Source: Amanita rubescens (Eukaryota; Basidiomycota; Agaricomycetes; Agaricales; Amanitaceae). Taken from it: 64,000 nt of DNA. Positions within the stretch are counted from its first letter, which is position 1, and the number at the start of each line of letters is the position of its first letter. The stretch spans positions 1-64,000 of the forward strand of contig WION01000028.1 in NCBI GenBank assembly GCA_015039365.1, read 5' to 3'. Below are positions 46,916 to 56,149 of this stretch, piece by piece. The position numbers were made by a program, and so were the translations under genes. A model generated the notes under the pieces. That model was not told the DNA's origin and ran no database searches. It saw only the letters and a list, made by a program, of their open reading frames with translations.

Positions 46916-48101
46916 ATGTCTTCTCCTGCCAACCAAATCTCATCCTTGCCTGCCCTGAGGCCACCCAGCTCTTCATTCACTGGTAGAAATACCTACTTGG
47001 AGACACTCAAGAAACACTTCTGTAATCCCAGTGAACAAAGGAACTATTTACTTCTTTATGGCATGGGTGGCATTGGTAAGACTCAGATATGTCTACAATT
47101 TATAGAACAAAACAAAAAATGGTATGATATCCAAAATCCTTGTTTGATTTATAGTCCATTTGACTTATTAAAACATTAGTTTTCCTGACATATTCTGGAT
47201 TGATGCTTCTGCTGAATCTACAATTAAGCTCAGACTTGAACAAATTGCAAGGGTGAACAATGTCCCTGTTGAATCTATCCTGGATTGGATCTCTATCAGA
47301 AACAATTGGCTTATCATATTTGACAATGCAGATGGAGGATATGAGATAGTTGATAAATTCCTACCACCAGGAAGAAGTGGTGGTGTTTTGATTACAAGCA
47401 GGAATATAGAGCTCATGAGGATCACATCAAAGAAAAATTCCATTGAAGTTAAAGAAATGGATGCAGGGGAAGCCACTTCACTCCTTCTGAAATCTGCTGC
47501 AATTGAGGACAACTCTGAAAGGATTTTGGCTCTAGCAAATAGGGTTGTCTCAGAGTTGGGATATATTCCACTTGCAATTGATCAAGCTGGGGCATATGTA
47601 CAAGCCTGTGGTTGTGATCTAAATGATTACATGGATTTGTATACTCACCAATGCAGAGAGTTGATGTCCAACTCATTGTTCAAAGGTGCATCCAATTATG
47701 GAAAATCTACATATGGGACATGGGAGATTTCAATGAAAGAGATTGAATCTAGAGCTGTGAAAGATGCAGGACCAGGAAGTGTTGTAGCTCAGAGTGCAGT
47801 TATCATTTATAAATACTTTGCATTCCTGCACTATAATGACATATCAGAAGACATATTTAGGAGTGCTGCTGAGAACTACAAAAAAAGGGACATTGAGCAA
47901 GAAAAAGATTTAGGACTATCATTATTAGTAGTGCTATTGGATGCTAAATCACTGTGTAACGTTCTTACTGAAAGGAACCTAATAAGGTTCCAACTTAATC
48001 ACCCCTTGCGTCTTGCACTGAATCAACGTGTATATGTGATACCGTGCGGTGTACGCGAGTGGGGTAAAGTAAGGTGTAAGATCGTGTGTCACAAAGTGTG
48101 A
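46916..48101 (+). pseudogene. STAND/NB-ARC NTPase (NLR-like), C-terminally truncated
   Basis: Exons 46916-47121 and 47180 onward. The P-loop is YGMGGIGKTQ (Walker A) and the Walker B region is NWLIIFDNAD; the DIFWIDAS, SGGVLITSRN and YIPLAIDQAGAYV segments are the ARC-type core of fungal NLR-like proteins, which act in non-self recognition and programmed cell death. No N-terminal effector domain precedes the NB-ARC start and no C-terminal TPR or repeat domain follows. Family similarity stops near codon DAKSLC, and at 47955 a sequence with LTR-type ends begins; the frame then runs on by chance to 48101. Base composition is more AT-rich than in its neighbours, which fits a separate origin. Confidence 0.7.
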
Positions 48102-48284
48102 CAACCTACCATATATGTACCGTAACATAACTATCTACGAGAATAGAGGAAAACTATCTACAGGGAATAAATGAGGGAGCTAAACGTAGCTCCCATCCTC
48201 GTATTTGGAGATCCTCAAGGGATCTCCCATCTTGATGAGTATCTTGATGAATATGTACGAGAGCTACATAGTAGCCCCGTTACA
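47955..48284. mobile_element. Probable long terminal repeat (330 bp)
   Basis: It starts TGTAACG and ends CGTTACA, 7-bp inverted ends of the TG...CA type usual for LTRs, and interrupts the STAND gene. It already contains the hairpins typical of the segment that follows (arms GGAACCT/AGGTTCC, GGGAGCTA/TAGCTCCC, GGAGATCC/GGATCTCC). No matching second LTR or 5-bp duplication is visible in the window, so it is either the 5' LTR of an element whose other end is lost, or a chance resemblance. Confidence 0.45.
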
Positions 48285-49102
48285 TCCTCCCCCACAAGAT
48301 TGCATTACAATCTTAAGAAATGATGATATAAATGTCGTATATCTTCGAAAATTGTGTCTTAAGATCTTCGTGAGGTGTTAAACACTCGTCACATCCTCCC
48401 CCACTCGCCATAGGTCATGGGCGATGTATAGGAATACGGGAGAGGCTTGCATATGCATTGAACTTGCTTGGGAGAGTAGGAAAGAGGGGAGAGAACAATG
48501 ATTCCACTGAAGTAAAATCTGATTTCTCCCCGAGGATGTAGGGAATAGCAGGTAGAGTCTATCCCCGGTAAAAGCGAACATCTACGGTGTTGTTCACTTG
48601 TAGTTTGGGCCTGCAGAGTATTCGACGTGTGGGCGCGTCGAAATTCGGCGTAACTTCCGAGTATGGAAGGTGGTCACGCGAATGTGACAGCAGGCTGAGG
48701 CGGATGCGTCGAAATGAATTGCGCTCGGTTGGGCATTGTCGTGGATGGTCCCGATGACTTGGATAGGATGCCTAGGGTGAGGGCATTGCTCGTGCAAAGT
48801 GTGAAGTCGAACGGTTGAAACGGGGACGCTCCATAGGCTTTCAACGTCGAGAGATCGGTACCGGTTGAAAGGGAATAGCCGGGATCCGGTGGTCATGTGA
48901 CACGCGCGACTTGCGCGTCAAAATCCGTTTATTGCTAGGGGCTCTAGCAATAATCCAAGGCGGGGCTCCGAATCCAGGAGCTCTCCAAGAATCCAATACG
49001 GCTTCAAGAGCCGTGTACTATCCTGGTGAAGATCGAGAGGACTCAGAGGAGAGGGAGAAAGGAGACGAGACGGCCGTGAGGGGATGGAGGCTAGGGCATA
49101 TG
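48285..49102. other. Left part of the hairpin segment, no gene
   Basis: It holds two similar CATCCTCCCCCAC sequences (48283 and 48393) and hairpins such as AAGATTG/CAATCTT, ATTGCTA/TAGCAAT and CGGCT/AGCCG. No open frame of note. Confidence 0.5.
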
Positions 49103-52100
49103 GTGCGTCTCTTCAAGTCTCTTCTTTCGTTTCTTCCTTTCGTTCCGTTCGGCTTGCTGATATGATTGCTGGGCTAGCGCGATGGAACTTCAACGCTGAA
49201 TGGGGACCGATCTCGGGGGATAGGAAATGGAGAATAGGGACCAGATAGACATGGTCCCGGGATAACAGATGGGTTTCTCCCCCACATGACGTACTTTGGG
49301 GAGAAGGGAATGGTGCAGATGCCGGGTAAGTACCTGATATCTTTCCTGTCGACGTGGTTGACGAGCGTCTGAGCCTAGACGCATATAACAGGCAGATAGC
49401 GAGAGCTTGTCCTCTCGCGTGTTTGATAGAAGGGAACGGGCTCAGGAACGGCCCGTTTGACGTTATAGACGAATGGGGAGCTGAGGGAATGCGAGAGCTG
49501 ATGCGGAAGAGCAGGACGAGACGAAGGCGGGGATTCCGGGAGAGGTACATTCTTTTCTTTCTATTTCTTCGTTTCTCGCTGACCGATTTCTTTAAGCCGT
49601 GTCTTATCGATTCACAGGACTCAGAAGCGAGTCCTTTATGGATTTCCCACCGAATGGACGAGAGGCAAGAGGGAAGCGATGGGTTGGCTTCGGGACTAGG
49701 TAAGGCCTGTAGCTCTCTTTGCTCCTTTGCTTGTAGTAACTGCGTCATATAGGCGCGGCATCTTATGCAAATCGACCGTCAACGTCAAGGAATGGGACTC
49801 ATTCGAGTCCCGAATGTGTTCGGAGAGTTCGTTGGAACTCTCCATCGTTTTGAACGATTGATCCTAACTAACACGCCCAGCGTCTCTTCCCCTTCAAGAA
49901 GGAAAAAAAAAAAACGGGCGTATATATTAATTGAGGGAACTCTCGTATGAGTTCCCGTGGGTTGTTGAGGGTATAGGCACTTTGGTAAGTCTTTTTATAC
50001 CCGAGGATTATGATTTACTGACGACCTGAATGTAGCGTCGTCTTTTGTCCGTTATAGGTGGTTTACGGCCGGGAGGAGCAGTAGACGAGGTAGACGAGGG
50101 ATGGCTGCGAGGGAGCAGCCTTGGCGTCAGGTATGTTCTCGTTTTCTATTCGTTTCGAATTGTATTAACTGCGTCGTATAGATGCAGCTATCCCGGTTCG
50201 TCGGACGATAATGGGAGAGGACTCAGCACGAGTTCTCTCCAGGATTCTTGTTTGAGACCTGGACAATTCGTCGGTCTCGAGGGTCGGACTATGCGTCGCC
50301 CTCTCGCATATTGGAACGAACGAGGGCCAGGCGGTATTCCCGATGACGCGGTGTCAAACGGATGGACGGGGAGGACTCTACGGTGAGTCCTCCGGTAAAT
50401 ATTAGTGGAGAGTTCTCCGTTTTTAGGCTCGGACGAATCTAATACGACTCGTCACGAGTTTTTTTCCCTTCTTACAAGAAGGAGGTTGTTATTAAGTGTG
50501 GAGACTCTCAGGGAGTCTCCTTCCGAATAAATTGATTAATTTGGTGAGTTATGAGTTTATAACTTGACTGTATCCGTTTTGCTGATATATATTCATAAGT
50601 TTACAGATTTACATGTGTGGAGGGCTCAAGATTAGCCCTCCGAATTAAATCGCAAATACTGCAAGAGGACGACGACGAACGAGACGAAGAAATGGCAATG
50701 ACGTGGCAGTCTTGCCAGAGTGCTCGTAAATCGGGATGCGTCGACGTTTGACTGTTGTCGCGGCCTCAAGCAGTCGGTGCGGATGAGATTGGACGGTTTG
50801 GGCAGTATTCGTACTGCCCGATATAAAGGTGAGTGGCTGTCACCCGGATTATTCATTTTATTGACGACAAGGTGGTTTCGTCGTCTCGAATTGACCGCAA
50901 TGTTAGGCGGCTTACAGCGGGCGCGCCAAACGCGTTCGACGCACTCGAAATGAGGGGTTTCCGCCCACCACGAAGGCTCGGGCGAAAGTATAGGCAACGC
51001 GTTCGTCGCGGTCTTGGCGTCGACGTAGGCATAAGAAGGAGGGGCTGAAGTGGGAGACTCGTCATCCTCGATGTACTCGTGGATGATTGTGTACGCCGTC
51101 TCTTCGGCCTTGCGATTACGGACTGTGTGGAAGGTAATGACACTGAGGGCCCACATCATTCTCAACAAAACGTCGAGACCATAGCCAAGAACGAGCGTGA
51201 CGGCGTAGCCAATGGGTTTGGGTATAGGTGGTGTGAGTACCACCACGGGTTGAGGTGAGCACTGGCTAGTACTCAAGTTGAGTTTAGTATTAACGATATC
51301 CGAAGGACATCGCTGGGAGCTTCCGAGTCTCGAGACTGGAAGCTCCGAGGGCTTCGGTTGGAGCTGGTCTATATTCAGCTGAAGGGATTGTGGAACCAGC
51401 TGAGGCTCGGCTGGCATACGTGAACGCGGTAGAGGGACCGCGGGGGAATCAAGTGAGTACCGAACGATGTTCGTTTTCACGTTGCTGACAACGCTTAGGT
51501 CGCGTTGTTGGATTGTTGTTCCAGCGGGTCCCTGTGGAGCATCTCGAGGGTACGAGGAGCCGGATTGTCGAGTTCTCCCGGTCTTGGATAAGATGGGAGA
51601 AGAGTTAATGGCCTTCTCGGCCTTACATTCGGGTGAGTACTCGTTGGCACTCGCCGGGTTGATCGATGTTTTGATGACATCCCAAGGACGTCGTCGGGAT
51701 GTATGAAGCCAGTCGAGATCAATACTCGACTGTGTGAGCGGACGGACCAGTGGATATGCGTCAAGCTTGAAGATGTGTCTCGGCTGGCAGGATGGAGAAG
51801 CCTGCATAGGATAGGCAGACGCAGACGAGTGGAACGGCGTGAAGGCCGTATTGGGTACCGGTGAGCGCGGGCTCACGCTCATATCCACGTCACTGACAGT
51901 GTGTAGGTTCCGCTGCCATCGGTTGTTCGCTTCGTCAAACGCAAGTCCGGGGAGCCGCATGATGGATCCCAAATGTTCAGAGGAGAGCTCGTTTGCTCTC
52001 CGGGCCTTGGGATGAGGTTGAGGAACAGCATCAGGTTGTACCAGAGGGGCTTCGGGACTTTCAGGCTCAGGTGAGCGTATCGTTACGCTCGTTTCTATTT

Positions 52101-54667
52101 CTTTATTGACGACTTTTACAATAGGTCGTCTAGAGCCAGATTCGGGGTCGGTAGCCTTGTCAGGTGGACCTTTGGGGATTCGACAAGCGGATTTGTCACA
52201 GGCGAGGGAGCGTCGGTTGATACGCTCCCGGATATAAGCAGCAGCTCTCGCGAGCTGTCCTCCTTCATTCCTCGAAGGAGTTAGGGTATGTTGGGACTGT
52301 CTTCGAACAGTCCCGGTATAAGGTGAGTGTGGTAGTTCGTGACTCGCCGGTGATTTCTTATTGACGACATTTAGGATATGTCGTCTGGGTACCACCTCAA
52401 CAGGCGGTGAAGGTTCGTCTGAGGTTGCACAGATGGATGCGGTTGGCGCAGGACGGATGGACGAGGGAACGGAAGTGTAGAATGGCAGCATGGAGGCTGC
52501 TGAGGTATCAGGTATGTTTTCTTCACTTCTATTGATCTGAACATTAACGACGGTGTCGTAGATCCGTCGTTTCTCCTCCGTTTCATCCGAGAGGAAAAGG
52601 TTTGGGACTCGTGCGCCGACGAGTCCTTGAAATTGATTAGAGCGCTCAGCGGAACGCTCGCAGATTCCGGAGGACTGAGTTGCTCGTCCTCCCCTGGATT
52701 CAGCAAATAGCGAGACTTCTCCCGCAACGGGAGAAGATGGGCCTTCATTAGTCGGAAGTGAAAGGAATGTATTGGAGACCCGAGAAAGGGTCTCCGACAA
52801 ACGGTGCGTAGTATTGTTATTTACTACATGATTCGTACTCACGACGCTCGACGTGCGTCGTTTAGAATTCATTGAGACAAGGGATGTAGTCCTATCTTTG
52901 GAAGAACGGGTTGGAGATGCCCGAGCTGAGGATACTGTGACGGGCGGGGGTTTTGACAACGAGGAGGCCGTCTTGAGTACAGGTAAGTACTCGACTGCAC
53001 TTATTCCTTTCGTAGGGCTGACTTTCGCCTTTCCAAGATATGTTTTCTCGACATCCCGACGTTTCGGCAAGGGAGCCGAGACGGTTCGGCCAGAGGGCTT
53101 ATTGCCGATGCGAGAGTTTCCCTCCGGGAGCTCTCTGGTACTCAGAACGGTATGTTTAGATTGTTCTCCAGTCTTAACGTGTATGCTGGAGCTGAGTGAA
53201 GGTCGGGAGATGGACAAGACCATCTCCGGGACGGGTTTGTCAAGTATAGGGTTTCGAGCCAGCGTAGGCTCGCGAGCAATATTTGGGGGACTCTTAATGA
53301 GTCCCGGGGGTTCAAAAGGACTGTCCGGCTTCGCAGAGCTCGGATTAGCTTCAGAACGGGTCATTTGAACTTGTTCGGGCATATTTCGAGTCTCGGGAGT
53401 CGAAACTCTCTGATTGGCCACAAGTATAACTTGCAGGTGAATTTCTTCAAGAGAAGAGTGTCGCAAAAGGCCAGGATGGACGGGAATGGTGACGGGAGTG
53501 GATCCTGGTAGCGTGAGGGCTACCGAAGCTTCAGGTAAGTTGTTTTTGTTATTTTCTTTTTCTTTGCTAATTACGGCGTCCAGTGTACGCCGTTCTTCCC
53601 CCGTTTCACCAAAGGATGGAAGAGGAATGACTTGTTCGTTGGCAAGTCGTCCAAATTGGATGGAATGCTCTGCGGAGCGTTCCGGGATGTTTTCGGGAAG
53701 CTCGAACGAGCTTCCGAGTGGTCTTACAGCTCGTTTGAGCTGATCCGAATCTTCTGCATTGGGAGCAGATGGCGTTTTACCAAACGGCCGATTGGCGGCT
53801 GGCAATGATACTCTAGAACGAGTATCAACTCCTTGGTGAGTTCTTCTGCTCGCCGTTTGTTTCGTATTGACAACGTTAGGCGTACGCCGTTCAGAAACGT
53901 TTGGAAGAGTTGAATTAGGCTTGTTTGAGAGCCGGTTTGAAGGGATGGCCCGTAAAAAGGAGACGGGCGAGAGCTTAGACAGCGTGAGGGCTGTCTTGGT
54001 CGAAGGTGCATGTTTTGATGTATCTGCTTGTTCCTTTGTACTAACGATCGCGTTTCCCGTTTGAGGAGTTAACCTGGATGCGACCTTTGAACTAGGAACG
54101 CGTAACATAGCGGCGGCAACAACTCGGGACTTGGGTAATGACTTAATGGTCCCCGTACTCTTGTCCGAGTGTTTCTGGACAAGTACTGGCGGTTCCGACA
54201 ATTGTCGCTTCTCAACATGCGTAGGAGACTTCGACGAAGTACAGGAGACGGCTGGTGCTGTCTCCGCTGTCAATTCTGAGGGAGGTTTCCCATGGAAACC
54301 ATTATTATGAGCCTTGGATAGCTCGTTATCCTTGGCTAGGGAACTCCGGCGATTCCTATGGGGTTCCCGAGGTGTAGAAAGGGAGCTTGTCTTCAACGAG
54401 CTCAGACGTGTTTGGGAACGAGTCATTTGAACTCGTTCCGATGCGTTTCGAGACTCAAGAGTCGAGTCTCGCTTTCTTCTAACCTCTCGTATGACTCGTG
54501 GAGAGTCGTGTTTGTTTGAAAGGGTTGAAGGACATGGCTTGGGCGTAGCAGGAGAGATAGGGATTGGCGAGGAGACGGGGATGGGATCAGACGGCTTGTA
54601 TGCTGCCGAAGCATCAGGTGAGGGGATATCCTCGCCTTTTACATGTATACTAACGACGGAGTTGCAG
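49103..54667 (+). repeat. Series of intron-like units on the plus strand
   Basis: At least 15 units of about 40-75 bp have a donor GTGAGT, GTAAGT or GTATGT, a branch-like TTGAC, TTAAC or CTAAC, and an AG: for example 49326-49365, 49985-50035, 50131-50181, 50829-50871, 51255-51305, 51453-51498, 51861-51899, 52071-52124, 52323-52374, 52512-52561, 53535-53583, 53836-53879 and 54618-54667. In most, the AG lies in the loop of a hairpin joining the branch region with the downstream flank, as in 52363-52385 (GACGACAT/ATGTCGTC), 51488-51508 (ACAACGC/GCGTTGT) and 54652-54677. The sequences between units are not open on the plus strand where checked, so a plus-strand protein is not supported. A spliced non-coding RNA or inserted intron-like elements are possible. 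Confidence 0.5.
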
Positions 54668-55155
54668 GTCCGTCGTTCCTCCCGCGTTTTACCCAGAAGA
54701 GATGGAGTCTGGGCTTGCAAACCAGCAAGTCCATGTATCGACGTGGAGCACTCGGTTATGTGCTCCTTTGGCGTTTCGGGAAGTGTAGGCGTATCCTGGT
54801 CTTCCGCAGATGATTTGGAAATCGTGGAGGCCTCCTGTTTCACTCGAGGTGCGGGAACGGCTTTGGGGCGCGTCGCGTCGCGCGAATTTACGCGTATTGA
54901 GTCCCAAGCTTCGACTAATGTCCAGAAGTCCTCGGATAGCATTTCCGGGGCTATTGAACCATCGTATAAGTCCAGGTACGCGTCGCGCCAAACGTATTGC
55001 AAGTCGCGTGAAGGTTCGTCGATACTGAACTGAGATTTAAGATATTCTGCGACAAAATCATTAAACTCATTCGCGTCGTCGTAGACGAGTTGGGAACACT
55101 CGGGATAGTGTTCCCGTTCGAGAGTTTCATGTTGACTATGTAGGGTACCGGACAT
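50632..55155 (-). CDS. 1,507-codon open reading frame, Ser/Pro/Arg-rich, unknown function
   Basis: A single uninterrupted frame from ATG 55155, far too long to be chance at this composition. The N-terminal 75 residues look folded (FNDFVAEYLKSQFSID, YVWRDAYLDLYDG, SEDFWTLVEAWDSI). The rest is low-complexity and probably disordered. A short element of the form RR-x4-VV-N/S-x-K recurs about ten times every 80-130 residues (for example RRTPNVVNTK, RRTSSVVSTN, RRHILNVVNKK, RRPIVKVVNKE); it is the antisense reading of the plus-strand intron-like units. Near the C-terminus there is one possible membrane segment (YAVTLVLGYGLDVLLRMMWA), and a second hydrophobic run (FFVSFVVVLLQYL) closes the protein. 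No polymerase, integrase or zinc-knuckle motif is seen. Whether the frame is translated is open. Confidence 0.55.
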   Translation of the reverse strand: MSGTLHSQHETLEREHYPECSQLVYDDANEFNDFVAEYLKSQFSIDEPSRDLQYVWRDAYLDLYDGSIAPEMLSEDFWTLVEAWDSIRVNSRDATRPKAVPAPRVKQEASTISKSSAEDQDTPTLPETPKEHITECSTSIHGLAGLQAQTPSLLGKTREERRTCNSVVSIHVKGEDIPSPDASAAYKPSDPIPVSSPIPISPATPKPCPSTLSNKHDSPRVIREVRRKRDSTLESRNASERVQMTRSQTRLSSLKTSSLSTPREPHRNRRSSLAKDNELSKAHNNGFHGKPPSELTAETAPAVSCTSSKSPTHVEKRQLSEPPVLVQKHSDKSTGTIKSLPKSRVVAAAMLRVPSSKVASRLTPQTGNAIVSTKEQADTSKHAPSTKTALTLSKLSPVSFLRAIPSNRLSNKPNSTLPNVSERRTPNVVNTKQTASRRTHQGVDTRSRVSLPAANRPFGKTPSAPNAEDSDQLKRAVRPLGSSFELPENIPERSAEHSIQFGRLANEQVIPLPSFGETGEERRTLDAVISKEKENNKNNLPEASVALTLPGSTPVTIPVHPGLLRHSSLEEIHLQVILVANQRVSTPETRNMPEQVQMTRSEANPSSAKPDSPFEPPGLIKSPPNIAREPTLARNPILDKPVPEMVLSISRPSLSSSIHVKTGEQSKHTVLSTRELPEGNSRIGNKPSGRTVSAPLPKRRDVEKTYLGKAKVSPTKGISAVEYLPVLKTASSLSKPPPVTVSSARASPTRSSKDRTTSLVSMNSKRRTSSVVSTNHVVNNNTTHRLSETLSRVSNTFLSLPTNEGPSSPVAGEVSLFAESRGGRATQSSGICERSAERSNQFQGLVGARVPNLFLSDETEEKRRIYDTVVNVQINRSEENIPDTSAASMLPFYTSVPSSIRPAPTASICATSDEPSPPVEVVPRRHILNVVNKKSPASHELPHSPYTGTVRRQSQHTLTPSRNEGGQLARAAAYIRERINRRSLACDKSACRIPKGPPDKATDPESGSRRPIVKVVNKEIETSVTIRSPEPESPEAPLVQPDAVPQPHPKARRANELSSEHLGSIMRLPGLAFDEANNRWQRNLHTVSDVDMSVSPRSPVPNTAFTPFHSSASAYPMQASPSCQPRHIFKLDAYPLVRPLTQSSIDLDWLHTSRRRPWDVIKTSINPASANEYSPECKAEKAINSSPILSKTGRTRQSGSSYPRDAPQGPAGTTIQQRDLSVVSNVKTNIVRYSLDSPAVPLPRSRMPAEPQLVPQSLQLNIDQLQPKPSELPVSRLGSSQRCPSDIVNTKLNLSTSQCSPQPVVVLTPPIPKPIGYAVTLVLGYGLDVLLRMMWALSVITFHTVRNRKAEETAYTIIHEYIEDDESPTSAPPSYAYVDAKTATNALPILSPEPSWWAETPHFECVERVWRARCKPPNIAVNSRRRNHLVVNKMNNPGDSHSPLYRAVRILPKPSNLIRTDCLRPRQQSNVDASRFTSTLARLPRHCHFFVSFVVVLLQYLRFNSEG

Positions 55156-55700
55156 TAGGTCTGGTTCCTATGACTGACCATATCAGGCAAAATTCAGTTA
55201 AACATATATTTTCATTGCGGTACATAGTGACCCAGCATGATCTAGCGTGACCCACCGGGATCCGGCGTGAATCGGCGTGATCGAGAGTGATCCTGCGTGA
55301 ACTGAAGTGAACATTTTTTCGCATGATTAACCAGAAAGAAAACCCCGCAGGTCATTTCCACCATGCCCAACTCGTGCACGCTGGTCCACTCCGGCGCTAT
55401 GCATACCGAGAAATAGTTGTACATGCGCATGCCTTGCAGGCCAGCTTCCGACTCTAGCATAACTTAATCTGTAGACTGTGCATCAGGCAACGTAACAACA
55501 CCCGGCCCAAAATCCGCGGCCCGCGACCGCAGCAGGTACAACGTCTAGCGCTGGTAATGATGCTAAAGAGCCGCTGATGAAGGCCGCTGGGGGTGATGTC
55601 GAAGTGACTCAGTGATAGCAGGCCGAAGTTGCCCAGGTAAATCAGAGGACCCTTTGTACTAGTACTAGTACCACCGGCAATTGACTCAGAAACAGAGTTA
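55156..55700. other. Spacer with degenerate GTGA repeats
   Basis: Between 55228 and 55312 an irregular repeat of about 11 bp occurs (AGCGTGACC, GGCGTGAAT, GGCGTGATC, TGCGTGAAC, AGTGAAC). A minus-strand frame at 55324-55460 (MRMYNYFSVCIAPEWTSVHE) looks protein-like but is isolated. A TACTAGTACTAGTA palindrome lies at 55659-55672. Confidence 0.4.
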
Positions 55701-55767
55701 TATTAAAAACTAAACATGTACAACGATAAAACGATGCTAGAAAGAAGCTCAGCATTGTACCGTCGCG

Positions 55768-56008
55768 TGGAGGTGCAGAGACGAGGGCGAGAGAAGCCGA
55801 ATGGCGTTGGACCCTCAACGTCGTGTGGGGTCCATGGGGTGTGGAGACGAGTGTGTGTTAGGAGCGGACTGGCATTGGATGTGTTCACCATCTTGTGGGG
55901 TCCATGAGGTGTGGAGACGCGGGTGTGAGAACCAGAAAGGTGTTGGACGCGCCCAGCGTCATGCTGGGTTCACAAGGTGCGAAGACAAGGATGTGAGAAG
56001 CGGAACTA
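55768..56008. repeat. About 70-bp degenerate tandem repeat, 3-4 units
   Basis: Units share GGTG(T/C)(G/A)GAGACGAG..G or variants near the start and a GTTGGAC...TC.TG.TGGGGTCCA.GAGG part. The reading frames in it are a by-product of the repeat. Confidence 0.6.
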
Positions 56009-56149
56009 GTACGAAAAACTGAATATATGCAACTTACATGAGCATAACTTAGCTCAGTTCAGTGTGTTGCTGCTAACACTGAACTCTGGACATGCGCAGT
56101 GCGAACAGTTGCTAGAGGCGGAGGATTAGGATGTGAGCTGACACATTAT

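Larger units (their letters stand above)
47955..55155. repeat. Hairpin-saturated segment of about 7.2 kb
   Basis: Short perfect inverted repeats recur throughout. Examples (arms only): 48175-48194 GGGAGCTA/TAGCTCCC; 50370-50393 GGAGGACTC/GAGTCCTCC; 52293-52314 GGGACTGT/ACAGTCCC; 52716-52736 CTTCTCCCG/CGGGAGAAG; 52774-52795 GGAGACCC/GGGTCTCC; 54415-54439 GGAACGAGT/ACTCGTTCC; 54652-54677 AACGACGGA/TCCGTCGTT; 55092-55115 GGGAACACT/AGTGTTCCC. Loops are mostly 3-10 nt. Different hairpins have different arm sequences, many opening with GGGA or GGAG, so this is not one repeated unit. Nothing comparable is seen in the coding regions to either side. They cover the minus-strand frame and the non-coding part alike. 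Confidence 0.75.

Noticed and set aside
47955..48284. Solo LTR
   Set aside because: The bases before (CACTG) and after (TCCTC) do not form a target duplication, so a solo LTR is not shown; kept only as a probable LTR.
52562..52803. A multi-exon plus-strand protein gene made from the sequences between intron-like units
   Set aside because: The inter-unit sequence checked has stop codons in all three plus frames, so it cannot be a coding exon.
52853..55033. Plus-strand open frames of 171 and 180 aa (52853-53368, 54491-55033) as genes
   Set aside because: They lie antisense to the 1,507-codon frame, carry no signatures and are interrupted by the intron-like units.
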